A stretch of DNA of 53,320 nucleotides from an uncultured Oscillospiraceae bacterium (GTDB lineage Bacteria; Bacillota; Clostridia; Oscillospirales; Oscillospiraceae), in the NCBI GenBank assembly GCA_904395905.1, contig CAJFNZ010000103.1, positions 1-53,320 on the forward strand. The letters run 5' to 3'. The position numbers and the translations under genes are program-made. The notes below the pieces were generated by a model. It was not told the DNA's origin. It saw nothing but the letters and a program-made list of their open reading frames with translations, and made no database searches. This document shows positions 30,476 through 38,846 of this stretch, in pieces; positions within the stretch are counted from its first letter, which is position 1, and each line of letters starts with the position of its first letter.

Positions 30476-31870
30476 GTGCTGTTTTCCAGCATCACTTTCC
30501 TCTATGCTTTCCTGCCGCTGACGCTGGCAGCCTATTTCCTGGCCCCGAAGCGGTGGCGCAACGGCGTGCTGCTGGCGGCCAGCCTGTTCTTCTATTTCTT
30601 CGGCGAGCCGGTCTACGTCTGCCTGCTGCTGATTTCCTCGCTCAACGACTATATCTGGAGCCTGCTCATCGAAAAGCACCGGGGCCAGACGCGGCGGATG
30701 AAGGTCTATCTGATTCTCTCCATCGTCGTGAACCTGGGCCTGCTGGGCTTTTTCAAGTACGCCGACTTCCTCATCGGGACCGTCAACAGCCTCTTCGGGA
30801 CGGCAATCCCCCTGACCGGCGTGCCGCTGCCCATCGGCATCAGCTTCTATACGTTCCAGACCATGTCGTATACCATCGACGTCTACCGGGGACGGGCCCG
30901 GGCCCAGCGGAACCTGGCCACCTTCGCCACGTTCGTCAGCCTCTTCCCGCAGCTGATTGCCGGCCCGATTGTCCGCTACACCGACGTGGCCGCCGAGCTG
31001 GAGTCCCGGAAGTCCACGCTGGAGGGGGCCGCCCTCGGCTTCCGGCGCTTCGCCTTCGGCCTGGGGAAGAAGGTCCTTCTGGCCAACGCCATGGGCGAGC
31101 TCTGCGCGGCCTTCCGCGCCACGACCGGCCCCAGCGTCCTCTTCTACTGGCTCTACGCCGTGGCCTACACCCTCCAGATCTATTTCGACTTCTCGGGCTA
31201 CTCGGACATGGCCATCGGCCTGGGGCGGATCTTCGGCTTCTACTTCCCGGAGAACTTTGACTACCCCTATATCGCCCGCTCCATCACCGAGTTCTGGCGG
31301 CGCTGGCACATGACCCTGGGCAGCTGGTTCCGGGACTATGTCTATATCCCCCTGGGCGGCAACCGCACCAGCCGCGGCAAGTGGCTGCGGAACCTGGCGA
31401 TTGTCTGGCTGCTGACCGGCCTGTGGCACGGGGCCAGCTGGAACTTCGTCCTCTGGGGCGCGTTCTTCGGCGTGCTGCTGATGGTGGAAAAGCTCTTTTT
31501 GGAGAAGTCCATGGGCCGCTGGCCGGCCGTGCTGCGCCACGTCTACGTGCTGCTGCTGGTGCTCGTCAGCTTCGTCATCTTCAACGCCAACGGCCTCTCG
31601 GGCGTTCTCTCCGACCTGGGCGGCCTGGTGGGGGCCGGCGGGCTGCCGCTGTCCTCGGCCGAGACGGTGTACTACCTGCGCAGCTACGCCGTGCTGCTGG
31701 CGGTCTGCCTCGTGGCGGCGCTGCCGCTGGGGAAGCGCCTCTACGAGCGCTGCCAGAACGCTCGGGTCCTGGTCGTGCTGGAGCCGCTGGCCGTGGCGGC
31801 GCTGCTGGCGGCCGTGACGGCCAGCCTGGTGGACGGCTCCTTCAACCCCTTCCTCTATTTCCGCTTCTAA
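30476..31870 (+). CDS. MBOAT-family membrane O-acyltransferase (AlgI-like)
   Basis: The protein is 464 aa from GTG 30476, eight bases after AGGAG. This start gives the family N-terminus MLFSSITFLYAFLPL; the ORF-track GTG overlaps the ribosome binding site. About eleven membrane segments. SITEFWRRWHMTLGSWFRDYVYIPLGGNR and LLTGLWHGASWNFVLWG carry the conserved histidines, the second being the catalytic one. It transfers acyl groups across the membrane to a surface polymer. The DHHW protein encoded next would complete the transfer outside. The acceptor polysaccharide or teichoic acid is unknown. Confidence 0.9.
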   Translation: MLFSSITFLYAFLPLTLAAYFLAPKRWRNGVLLAASLFFYFFGEPVYVCLLLISSLNDYIWSLLIEKHRGQTRRMKVYLILSIVVNLGLLGFFKYADFLIGTVNSLFGTAIPLTGVPLPIGISFYTFQTMSYTIDVYRGRARAQRNLATFATFVSLFPQLIAGPIVRYTDVAAELESRKSTLEGAALGFRRFAFGLGKKVLLANAMGELCAAFRATTGPSVLFYWLYAVAYTLQIYFDFSGYSDMAIGLGRIFGFYFPENFDYPYIARSITEFWRRWHMTLGSWFRDYVYIPLGGNRTSRGKWLRNLAIVWLLTGLWHGASWNFVLWGAFFGVLLMVEKLFLEKSMGRWPAVLRHVYVLLLVLVSFVIFNANGLSGVLSDLGGLVGAGGLPLSSAETVYYLRSYAVLLAVCLVAALPLGKRLYERCQNARVLVVLEPLAVAALLAAVTASLVDGSFNPFLYFRF

Positions 31871-31883
31871 GGAGGTGCGCCCT

Positions 31884-32981
31884 GTGCAGAAAGCCAAATC
31901 CGTGGCCATTGTGGCCGTCTCGCTGCTGCTGTTCTTCGGCATCGCCCTGTGGCAGCTGCTGCTGCCCGACGGCGACGTCTCCCGCGCCGAGCGGCGGAAG
32001 CTGGCCCAGGCGCCGGCGCTGACCCTCTCGGCGGTCTTCTCCGGCGACTATATGGAGGACCTGGAGACGTACCTCCTCGACCAGTTCCCCGCCCGGGACG
32101 GCTGGCGGACGCTCAAGGCCGTCACGCGGTTCTACGTGTTCCGCCAGCTGGACAACAACGGCGTCTACCTGGTGGACGACCAGGTCCTGAAGATGGAGTC
32201 GCCCCTCCAGGAGAACCAGGTGCAGCACGCCGCGAACAAGATGAACGAGGTCATTGAGACGTATCTCCAGGATTCCGAGGTGTACTACGCCATCGTTCCG
32301 GACAAGAACTACTTTGCCGCCGAGGCGAACGGCTACCCCCACCTGGACTACGACCGGCTCTACGGGCTGATGCAGGAGACGGTGAACGGGCAGTACCTGG
32401 AGCTGCGCGACCTGCTGGCGCTGGAGGACTACTACCGCACCGACGCCCACTGGCGGCAGGAGCGTCTGCTGCCGGTGGCCCAGGCCCTGGCCGACGGCAT
32501 GGGGCTGGGGGTCACCCTGGAGCCGGAGGGCGGCTACACGGCCCACACGCTCTCGCCCTTCTACGGGGCCTACTGGGGCCAGTCGGCCCTGCCGGTGGAG
32601 CCGGATACGCTGACGTATCTGACCTCCGCGGCCACCGACGCGGCCTCGATGACCGGCGCGGAGTTCGACGGCCGCTGGCCGGTGTACACCACCGCGCGCT
32701 TCACGGGGATGGACGGCTACGACGTCTTCGCCGGCGGGGCCCAGGCGGTGCTGACCATCGAGAGCCCGCTGGCCAGGACCGACCGGGAGCTGATTGTCTT
32801 CCGGGATTCCTTCGGCAGCAGCCTCGCGCCGCTCCTGCTGGAGGGCTACGCCAAGGTGACGCTGATCGATCTGCGGTACGTGGCCTCGGGCATCCTGGAC
32901 CAGCTGGTGGACTTCCACGGCCAGGACGTGCTGTTCCTCTACTCCACCAGCCTGCTCAACTCCGGGATGCTCCTTCGGTGA
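31884..32981 (+). CDS. DHHW-family (AlgJ/AlgX-like SGNH) extracytoplasmic protein
   Basis: The protein is 365 aa from GTG 31884, eight bases after GGAGG. An N-terminal membrane anchor (about 5-26) is followed by an SGNH-hydrolase-like domain. YYRTDAHWRQE is the variant of the DHHW motif with Asp-x-His. LIVFRDSFGSSLAPLL holds the Ser-containing block. Such proteins accept acyl groups from the MBOAT partner and pass them to a polymer in the wall. The gene starts 13 bases after the MBOAT stop, so the two form an operon. Confidence 0.85.
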   Translation: MQKAKSVAIVAVSLLLFFGIALWQLLLPDGDVSRAERRKLAQAPALTLSAVFSGDYMEDLETYLLDQFPARDGWRTLKAVTRFYVFRQLDNNGVYLVDDQVLKMESPLQENQVQHAANKMNEVIETYLQDSEVYYAIVPDKNYFAAEANGYPHLDYDRLYGLMQETVNGQYLELRDLLALEDYYRTDAHWRQERLLPVAQALADGMGLGVTLEPEGGYTAHTLSPFYGAYWGQSALPVEPDTLTYLTSAATDAASMTGAEFDGRWPVYTTARFTGMDGYDVFAGGAQAVLTIESPLARTDRELIVFRDSFGSSLAPLLLEGYAKVTLIDLRYVASGILDQLVDFHGQDVLFLYSTSLLNSGMLLR

Positions 32982-32990
32982 GGAAGTCAC

Positions 32991-33019
32991 TTGCGGCCGG
33001 GCGGCGGCTCTGCTATGAT
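32991..33019 (+). promoter_or_regulatory. Promoter of trxB
   Basis: TTGCGG, 17-base spacer and TGC-TATGAT (extended -10). The leader carries the perfect hairpin TCCCCGCC-GC-GGCGGGGA (33033-33050) without a U-tract. Confidence 0.65.
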
Positions 33020-33078
33020 GGAACCAACAACATCCCCGCCGCGGCGGGGACGGGCAATCGCCGGAGGAGGGAACTGCG

Positions 33079-33990
33079 ATGACGGACTATGACATTCTGA
33101 TTATCGGCGCGGGGCCGGCCGGCCTGACGGCGGCGGTCTACGGCCTGCGGGCCGGCTACCGGGTGCTGGTGCTGGAGGGCCAGGCCCCCGGCGGCCAGCT
33201 GATGCTGACGCCGGAGGTGGAGAACTACCCCTCCTGGCAGAAGATTTCCGGCTGGGAGCTGGCGTCGAAGATTGCCGGCCAGGCGGAGGCGGCCGGGGCG
33301 GAGCTCCGCGCCGAAGCGGTCACCGGGCTGGAGCTGGACGGCGAGGACCGGGTGGTCGTCACCGAGCAGGGCCGGTACCGGTGCCGGGCGGTCATCCTGG
33401 CCAACGGCGCCAAGCGGCGGAAGCTGGGCTGCCCCGGCGAGGCGGCGCTGACCGGCCGGGGCGTCAGCTACTGCGCCGTCTGCGACGGGGCGTTCTTCCG
33501 GAACCGCACCGTCTGCGTGGTGGGCGGCGGCAACACGGCCCTGGAGGACGCGCTGTACCTGGCGCGGATCTGCGAAAAGGTCTACGTGATTCACCGGCGG
33601 GACAGCTTCCGGGGCGAACGGCGGCTGGCCGAGGCGGTGTGCTCGTCGGAGAAGATCTCGGTCCTCTGGAACACGGCGGTCACGTCCATCGAGGGGGATG
33701 GCCGGGTGGAGCGGGTGCGCCTCTCCGACGGCGGAAGCCTGGAGGTGTCCGGCGTCTTCGTGGCCATCGGCCTGGAGCCGGATAACGGCCCCTTCCGCGG
33801 CGTGGTGCCGCTGGATGCGGGCGGCTACGTGCAGGCCGGCGAGGACTGCCGGACCGGCGTGCCCCGGATCTACGCCGCTGGCGACACCCGGACGAAGGAG
33901 GTCCGGCAGATTCTCACGGCCGCCGCCGACGGCGCCGTGGCCGCCACCCTGGCCGCCGCCGAGTTGGAGGCCGCGGACTTCGGCGGCTGA
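33079..33990 (+). CDS. trxB: Thioredoxin reductase-like flavoprotein
   Basis: The protein is 303 aa, the size of low-molecular-weight thioredoxin reductases. IIGAGPAGLTAAVYGLRAG binds FAD. YCAVCDGAFF is the redox CxxC centre. VVGGGNTALEDALYLA and IHRRDSFRGERR form the NADPH site. VPRIYAAGDTRTKEVRQILTAAADGAVAA is the C-terminal FAD segment. It reduces thioredoxin or a related partner in the cytosol. No thioredoxin gene lies nearby. AGGAGG precedes the ATG. Confidence 0.9.
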   Translation: MTDYDILIIGAGPAGLTAAVYGLRAGYRVLVLEGQAPGGQLMLTPEVENYPSWQKISGWELASKIAGQAEAAGAELRAEAVTGLELDGEDRVVVTEQGRYRCRAVILANGAKRRKLGCPGEAALTGRGVSYCAVCDGAFFRNRTVCVVGGGNTALEDALYLARICEKVYVIHRRDSFRGERRLAEAVCSSEKISVLWNTAVTSIEGDGRVERVRLSDGGSLEVSGVFVAIGLEPDNGPFRGVVPLDAGGYVQAGEDCRTGVPRIYAAGDTRTKEVRQILTAAADGAVAATLAAAELEAADFGG

Positions 33991-34040
33991 CGCCGGGGCG
34001 GGACGTTTGCGGGAGGAGGCGGAATCCATCGTGGGGAAGC

Positions 34041-34146
34041 GCAACGAAGTGCGGCTCCATGCAAAGCCAGCAGGTTGCGACGGTTGCATGGAGTAAGGGA
34101 CGGTCGCAACATTGGGATGCCGGCTTTGCTGCTTGACACACGTTGC
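34041..34146 (+). ncRNA. Candidate structured leader RNA with pseudoknot potential
   Basis: Four sets of complementary segments are packed into 106 bases: GCAACG (34041) with CGTTGC (34141); CTCCATGCAA (34055) with TTGCATGGAG (34084); GTTGCGAC (34074) with GTCGCAAC (34103); and CAAAGCCAGCA (34062) with TGCCGGCTTTG (34118, one mismatch). The second set crosses the third and fourth, so it gives either a pseudoknot or a switch. The last strand ends directly at the ribosome binding site AAGGAGG of the next gene. I cannot assign it to a known riboswitch. A dispersed palindromic repeat is the main alternative. Confidence 0.45.
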
Positions 34147-34161
34147 AAGGAGGAAGCCCCC

Positions 34162-34425
34162 ATGAAGCATCTCAACGCCGGGGCCCTTCTCCCCGAGGCG
34201 CTGGTCAAGGAGCTCCAGAGCTACGTGCAGGGCGCGTATCTCTACGTTCCCACCGACCGGGCGCGGCGCAAGGAGTGGGGAGAGGTGTCCGGCTACCGGC
34301 AGGAGCTGCGGCGGCGGAACCGGGCCATCGTTGAGGCGTACCGGCACGGGGTCTCGATGGACGCCCTGGCCGAAGCGCACGGCCTGTCCGTATCTGCCAT
34401 CCGGAAAATCATCTATCAGAAATAA
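34162..34425 (+). CDS. CD3324-type small HTH protein
   Basis: The protein is 87 aa from the ATG after AAGGAGGAAGCCCCC; the ORF track adds 29 residues from the structured leader. MKHLNAGALLPEALVKELQSYVQG, LYVPTDRARRKEWGE and SMDALAEAHGLSVSAIRKIIYQK match the CD3324 family of Clostridia: a Mor-transcription-activator-like helix-turn-helix at the C-terminus. It probably binds DNA; target and signal are unknown. It is preceded by a candidate regulatory RNA and followed by a terminator, so it forms a unit of its own. Confidence 0.8.
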   Translation: MKHLNAGALLPEALVKELQSYVQGAYLYVPTDRARRKEWGEVSGYRQELRRRNRAIVEAYRHGVSMDALAEAHGLSVSAIRKIIYQK

Positions 34426-34428
34426 ATG

Positions 34429-34455
34429 GCGGGGGCCATGCGGCCCCCGCTTTTT
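34429..34455 (+). terminator. Terminator after the CD3324-type gene
   Basis: GCGGGGGCC-ATGC-GGCCCCCGC followed by TTTTT, three bases after the stop codon. Confidence 0.9.
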
Positions 34456-34566
34456 GCGTTCTGATTTTGGATACCGTTTGATTCGGAGCCGTTCGGTGGA
34501 TGGCACCCGGGCCGGGGCGGTGGTACCATGGAGGGGACAAAACCAGACGATGGGAGCGAAGCCGCC

Positions 34567-35199
34567 ATGAATCCGAACACCGTATACCCCCGGCGCAACG
34601 ACCGGAACACCGTCTACCTGAAGGCCGTCGTCCGAGACCCCGGCATCACCGTCGGGGACTACACCATGTACCACGACGTCGCCCGCGACCCGCGGCAGTT
34701 TGAACGGAACAACGTCCTCTACCGCTACCCCGTCAACCGGGACCGGCTGGTGATTGGCAAGTTCTGCTCGATTGCCTCCGGGGTGCGGTTCCTGTTCACC
34801 GCCGCCCACCACGCGCTGGGCTCCCTGTCCACGTATCCGTTCCCCATCTTCTTTGAGGAATGGGGCCTGCGGGGCGAGGACGTCACCGCGGCGTGGGACC
34901 GGCGGGGCGACCTCGTCATCGGAAACGACGTCTGGATTGGCTACGAGGCCGTCCTCTTCTCCGGCGTCACCGTCGGGGACGGGGCCATCATCGGCGCCCG
35001 GGCCGTCGTGACGAAGGACGTGCCGCCCTATGCCGTCGTCGGAGGCGTCCCCGCGCGGATCCTCCGCTACCGGTTCCCCGACGACGTCATCGCGGCCCTG
35101 CTGCGCCTCCGGTGGTGGGACTGGCCCGAGGCGCGGATCCGGGCGCACCTGGCAGATCTGCAGGCCGGGCGGCTCCAAGACCTGACAGCTTGCGAATAG
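34567..35199 (+). CDS. Vat/CatB-type (xenobiotic) acetyltransferase
   Basis: The protein is 210 aa from the second ATG; the first one (34528) lies in a -10-like TACCAT. The left-handed beta-helix hexapeptide repeats are visible (LVIGNDVWIGYEAVLFSGVTVGDGAIIGARAVV). The conserved TAAHHALGSLSTYPFPIF contains the candidate catalytic His. VVGGVPARILRYRF is the usual C-terminal motif. Vat enzymes acetylate streptogramin A, and CatB-type enzymes acetylate chloramphenicol. Many chromosomal relatives have unknown targets. It is therefore a possible but unproven resistance gene. It converges on the amidase gene six bases away. Confidence 0.82.
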   Translation: MNPNTVYPRRNDRNTVYLKAVVRDPGITVGDYTMYHDVARDPRQFERNNVLYRYPVNRDRLVIGKFCSIASGVRFLFTAAHHALGSLSTYPFPIFFEEWGLRGEDVTAAWDRRGDLVIGNDVWIGYEAVLFSGVTVGDGAIIGARAVVTKDVPPYAVVGGVPARILRYRFPDDVIAALLRLRWWDWPEARIRAHLADLQAGRLQDLTACE

Positions 35200-35205
35200 G
35201 GGCCC

Positions 35206-36636
35206 TCAGCCGCCGGTCTCCGCGGAGAGGTACGTGAGGATCCCCTGGGCAATCCCCTGGGCCAGCAGCTGCTGGTACTCCCACGAGGCCAGGTTCTCGC
35301 ACTCGGCCTCGTTGGTCATGTAGCCGGTCTCGACCAGGACCGCCGGCATGTCCGTGTGGCGCAGCACGTAGTAGTTGGCTGTGCGGACCTGGCGGTCATT
35401 GGCGCCGGTGGCCGCCAGGACGGCCGCGTGGATGTTCTCTGCCAGCACCTTGGCCCCGACGCCGCCGGGGAGGTGGTACGTCTCCACGCCCTCGATGGCC
35501 GGGTTCTGGGGGAAGGCGTTGGCGTGGATGCTCACAAAGATGGCCGACCCCTGGGTGTTGGCCTGCTCGGCCCGGGCCGCCAGTGAGACGGTGCTGTCGT
35601 CGCTGCGGGTGTAGGAGACCCGGACGCCGGCGGCCTCCAGCAGCCGCCCCACCTCCAGGGTGATGGGCAGCACCAGGTCTTTTTCATAGTAGTCAAAGTA
35701 GGGCGCGCCCACGTCCGTTCCCCCGTGGCCGGCGTCCAGCACCACCAGGGGGCCGTCTGCCGGCGCGTCGGGGGTCTCCGGCTCCTCGGGCGGCTCCGGT
35801 GCCGTCGCCGGCTGGAGGACGGTCAGCAGGCCGTCGGCGAAGGTGATTTCCAAATCCTCGAGGGAGGCCCCGTCCTGGAGGTCCAGCACGATGCGGGCCA
35901 CACGGGAGACGTCGTAGCCGTGGTCGTACTGGTTGTAGCGGACGGCGGTGACGGCCGTGCCGTTGACGTCCACCCGGCCGAAGCCGCTGTCGGTGAGGAT
36001 GCCGCCGGGGAAGTCGATGACCACGCGGCTGGGGTCGTCGAGGGTGAAGATGTTGGGCTGGGCCGTCGGGTCGGCCGAGACGGTGAGGACGCCGTCGGCC
36101 AGCACCGGCGCGGTCAGGTGGTACGTGACCTCGGGAGCCGAGGTGATGGCCACGGTGGAGGTCTCGTTGTCGAAGGCGACCTGGGCGCCCAGCTGCTCGG
36201 AGACGAAGCGCAGGGGCACCATGGTGCGGGTCAGGCCGTCCAGGGCGGCCATGGTGGCCGGGACGCCGTCGTAGAGGGGCACCGTCTCCCCGTTGACCAG
36301 GGCCTCGGCCGAGCCGACGGTCAGGGTGATGGAGACCTGCCCCGTCTCAATCTGCACCTGGCGGGTGTCCTGCTTCCAGGTCACCTGGGCCCCCAGGTTC
36401 TCCGAGACCACCCGCACCGGCACCAGGGTCCGGCCGTCCAGGAGGAAGGCCGGGATGTCGGTCTCCAGGACCTGGCCGTCCAGGGTCAGGGTGACGGTGC
36501 GCACCTGCCGGGCCGTATACTGGCCGGCGGCGTCCTGGATGTCCAGGGTGGCGTGGACCGGCTCGGCCGCCAGAGCCGGCACGGCCAGCAGCGCGAGCAG
36601 GAGCAGCGGGAATAGGAAAGCGGCAAGTCGTTTCAT
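35206..36636 (-). CDS. N-acetylmuramoyl-L-alanine amidase (Cu-amine-oxidase-N + AMIN + Amidase_3)
   Basis: The protein is 476 aa. Signal peptide 1-23. Residues about 55-165 are a copper-amine-oxidase-N-like domain (DIPAFLLDGRTLVPVRVVSENLGAQVTW and TRTMVPLRFVSEQLGAQVAFD). About 175-275 are an AMIN-like domain (RVVIDFPGG, VARIVLDLQDG). A Pro/Glu linker precedes Amidase_3 (about 295-470). Zinc/catalytic residues are visible: His in VVLDAGHGGTDVGA, Glu in YYEKDLVL, His in FVSIHANAF and Glu in LVETGYMTN. It cuts the peptide from muramic acid in peptidoglycan. GGAAGGAATTGCC precedes the ATG. It is transcribed alone. Confidence 0.93.
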   Translation of the reverse strand: MKRLAAFLFPLLLLALLAVPALAAEPVHATLDIQDAAGQYTARQVRTVTLTLDGQVLETDIPAFLLDGRTLVPVRVVSENLGAQVTWKQDTRQVQIETGQVSITLTVGSAEALVNGETVPLYDGVPATMAALDGLTRTMVPLRFVSEQLGAQVAFDNETSTVAITSAPEVTYHLTAPVLADGVLTVSADPTAQPNIFTLDDPSRVVIDFPGGILTDSGFGRVDVNGTAVTAVRYNQYDHGYDVSRVARIVLDLQDGASLEDLEITFADGLLTVLQPATAPEPPEEPETPDAPADGPLVVLDAGHGGTDVGAPYFDYYEKDLVLPITLEVGRLLEAAGVRVSYTRSDDSTVSLAARAEQANTQGSAIFVSIHANAFPQNPAIEGVETYHLPGGVGAKVLAENIHAAVLAATGANDRQVRTANYYVLRHTDMPAVLVETGYMTNEAECENLASWEYQQLLAQGIAQGILTYLSAETGG

Positions 36637-36678
36637 GGCAATTCCTTCCTGGATGGTTTGCGGGGCGTCATTACGTGG

Positions 36679-36707
36679 AGCATATCACATTTTCCGACGG
36701 CCGTCCA
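36679..36707 (-). promoter_or_regulatory. Promoter of the amidase gene
   Basis: On the minus strand TGGACG, a 17-base spacer and TATGCT. Moderate match; the -10 lies about 43 bases before the start codon. Confidence 0.45.
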
Positions 36708-36742
36708 GGGGCTCGCCGGGGAAAAAACCTGGAAATCCGCAG

Positions 36743-36771
36743 TTTCCAACGGTGGGTCTTTGTGCTATAAT
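36743..36771 (+). promoter_or_regulatory. Promoter of the six-helix membrane protein gene
   Basis: TTTCCA, 17-base spacer and TGC-TATAAT (extended consensus -10). The hairpin GCCGCGC-AAT-GCGCGGC (36781-36797) begins almost at the predicted transcript start. Confidence 0.7.
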
Positions 36772-36831
36772 AAGCCCGGAGCCGCGCAATGCGCGGCGGC
36801 AGACATCGCAAAGCACAACTGGGAGGCGGCT

Positions 36832-37560
36832 ATGAGAGCGAAGACGAACCGAACGCGGATTTTGGTCCTGGTGCTGCTGGGCGCGGCCGTGGGGCTGATT
36901 CTGCGCCGCTGGCAGCTGGCGGCGGCCTACGACGAGGCGGGGATGATTCTGCCCGGCAGCGTCAGCACCTGGGTGGTGAGCATCTTCTCGGCCGCGGCGG
37001 CCGCCGCCCTGGCCATCGGCGTGCTGCGGCTGCCCAAACGGGGGGAGTACGAGGAGTGCTTTTCCTCCGGGCGGCTGGAGATGGTGATTTCCGTGGCCGC
37101 GGCCGTGCTGGTGGTGCTGGGCTGCGGCCTGGAGCTGATGCGCGGGCCGACGGCGGTGCGGCTGCTGGTGGGCTTCCTGGGCATTGCCTCGGGCCTCTGC
37201 TTCGCCGTGACGGCCATGCAGCGGTACAACGGCACGATACCCCGGCCGGCTATCCACCTGCTGCCGTGCGTCTACCTGGTGCTGCAGCTGATTGTGGACT
37301 TCAAACAGTGGAGCGTGGACCCGGCCATTCAGGACTACTGCTACGACCTGTTCGCCGCCATCGCCGCCATGTGCGCCGTGTTCCACCTGGGGGGCTTCTG
37401 CGTCGGCTATGGCCGGCGCCGGCTGGCCACCTTCTGGTGCCTGGCCTGCGTGATTTTCTCGGCAATCTCCCTGACCGACGGCACCCTGGGCCGCGGCCTC
37501 CTGGTGGGCGGCCTGGGCCTCTGGACCGGCATCAACGCCTGGCAGCTGCTGGAGGAGTAA
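36832..37560 (+). CDS. Polytopic membrane protein of unknown function
   Basis: I recognise no family. The product is 242 aa from the ATG after GGGAGGCGGCT; the ORF track adds 58 codons that include the promoter. Six or seven hydrophobic segments: about 8-22, 36-58, 76-95, 105-122, 135-152, 165-182 and 192-235. Short basic loops (KTNRTR, GYGRRR) suggest a cytoplasmic N-terminus. There are no charged catalytic motifs. It is transcribed alone between the divergent amidase gene and a bidirectional terminator. Confidence 0.7.
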   Translation: MRAKTNRTRILVLVLLGAAVGLILRRWQLAAAYDEAGMILPGSVSTWVVSIFSAAAAAALAIGVLRLPKRGEYEECFSSGRLEMVISVAAAVLVVLGCGLELMRGPTAVRLLVGFLGIASGLCFAVTAMQRYNGTIPRPAIHLLPCVYLVLQLIVDFKQWSVDPAIQDYCYDLFAAIAAMCAVFHLGGFCVGYGRRRLATFWCLACVIFSAISLTDGTLGRGLLVGGLGLWTGINAWQLLEE

Positions 37561-37595
37561 ACTGCGACAGGACTCGACACCGGCCATATGAAAAG

Positions 37596-37620
37596 AGGCA
37601 CGCCTGTGGCAGGCGTGCCT
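37596..37620. terminator. Bidirectional terminator
   Basis: AGGCACGCCTG-TGG-CAGGCGTGCCT is a perfect 11-bp stem, with TTCT after it on the plus strand and CTCTTTTC on the minus strand. Confidence 0.85.
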
Positions 37621-37634
37621 TTCTGCTGCCCGGT

Positions 37635-38813
37635 TCAGCGCAGAGGCCGCAGGGCGCGCGAGAGCATCATGTCGCCGGCGCCCAGGGCGACCACGTCCAG
37701 CCCGGCACAGCGGGCAACGGTCGAAATCGCAGCAGCCCGGCGGGAATCGGCCTTCCCGCTCTGGTAGAGCAGGGAGGGGGACGGGTTGTCGTAGATGCGG
37801 ACCATCAGGGCCACGGCCTGCTCATTGGTCATGGCGCCCAGCGGGTCGAAGCGGCCCTCGCTGCCGCTCATCAGGCCGCAGGCCACCATCTGCGCGACGG
37901 CCTCCCGGGCCCAGTCGGCGATGTCGCCGCTGTCGGTATAGCCGTCCAGGACGGCTTCCTCTCCCTCGGGCGTCTGGCCCAGGGCCTCCAGCAGGCGGCT
38001 GGAGATGACGGCCACCTCCTGGCGGTTGAGGACCTTGTCCTCGGCGTCCGCGTCCACCAGGCCCGCGTCTGCGGCCTGCTCCAGGACGGTCTCGCCCTCG
38101 GCCTCGACGCCGTAGGCCGCCAGGACGTTGAGGGCCATCTGGCAGAAGTCTGCGCGGGTCACGGACGACTGGAAGTCGGTCTCCAGCGTGGCGATGCCGT
38201 TCTCCTCGGCCTGGGCCAGGTACGTGGCGGCCCACTCGCTGGCGATTGCCACGGAGCCCTCCACCGGCGTAATCTCCGCGCCGGAGCGGGAGCAGAGGGT
38301 GTAGGCCACGTAGCAGTCGTTGGGGAAGGCAATCTCCCGGTCCACGCCGGCCTGGCCGTTCCACCGCCAGTTCTGCTCGAAGAGGGTCATGGTCTCGCCG
38401 TCACAGCTCTTGACCAGGGCCCAGTGGTTGTAGCTCTTGTCCCGGGCGGCGGCCGAGCCGTAGAGGACGTCGCCGGGCTTCGGGCTGTCGGTCTCGGCAA
38501 AGTAGAGGTCGTCGTTGTTCAGCACCACCGGCGCGCCGTCGGTGCAGCGCAGCTCCAGGCCGTAGACCTCCTCGTAGTAGCGCAGCACCAGGTCCACGCA
38601 GTAGAGCGTGGGGCCGTTCAGGTTGTAGAGGGCGTCCACGCCGTTCATGGTGTCGGCCACGAAGCCGTCGCCGGTGATGGTCACGTAGGTGCAATCCAGG
38701 GTCGTCTCGGCCGCGGCGGCGGGCACCGCCAGCGCCGGCAGCAGGGTCAGACAGCCCATGGCCGCCAGCAGACGCTGCCATCTTCTCATGCTTCTGCAGG
38801 TCAAATCGGTCAT
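37635..38813 (-). CDS. Secreted CHAP-like amidohydrolase with SLH domains
   Basis: The protein is 392 aa from the ATG with AGGA four bases upstream; a TTG seven codons earlier lacks a ribosome binding site. A basic N-terminus and signal (about 10-35, ALAVPAAAAE) are followed by a CHAP/NlpC-like domain (about 45-200). GPTLYCVDLVLRYYEE has the candidate nucleophile Cys, SYNHWALVKSC the His and LFEQNWRW the third residue. Residues about 215-350 look like SLH units (VTRADFCQMALNVLA, YTDSGDIADWAREAVAQMVACGLMSGSEGRFDP, MTNEQAVALMVRI). It probably stays on the cell wall through SLH and trims peptidoglycan. Confidence 0.72.
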   Translation of the reverse strand: MTDLTCRSMRRWQRLLAAMGCLTLLPALAVPAAAAETTLDCTYVTITGDGFVADTMNGVDALYNLNGPTLYCVDLVLRYYEEVYGLELRCTDGAPVVLNNDDLYFAETDSPKPGDVLYGSAAARDKSYNHWALVKSCDGETMTLFEQNWRWNGQAGVDREIAFPNDCYVAYTLCSRSGAEITPVEGSVAIASEWAATYLAQAEENGIATLETDFQSSVTRADFCQMALNVLAAYGVEAEGETVLEQAADAGLVDADAEDKVLNRQEVAVISSRLLEALGQTPEGEEAVLDGYTDSGDIADWAREAVAQMVACGLMSGSEGRFDPLGAMTNEQAVALMVRIYDNPSPSLLYQSGKADSRRAAAISTVARCAGLDVVALGAGDMMLSRALRPLR

Positions 38814-38846
38814 CCCTTCCTGGGTTTGTAACAATGTAACAACACG

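Noticed and set aside
34133-34138. TTGACA as promoter of the CD3324-type gene
   Set aside because: No -10 hexamer occurs 16-18 bases downstream, where the ribosome binding site and start codon already lie.
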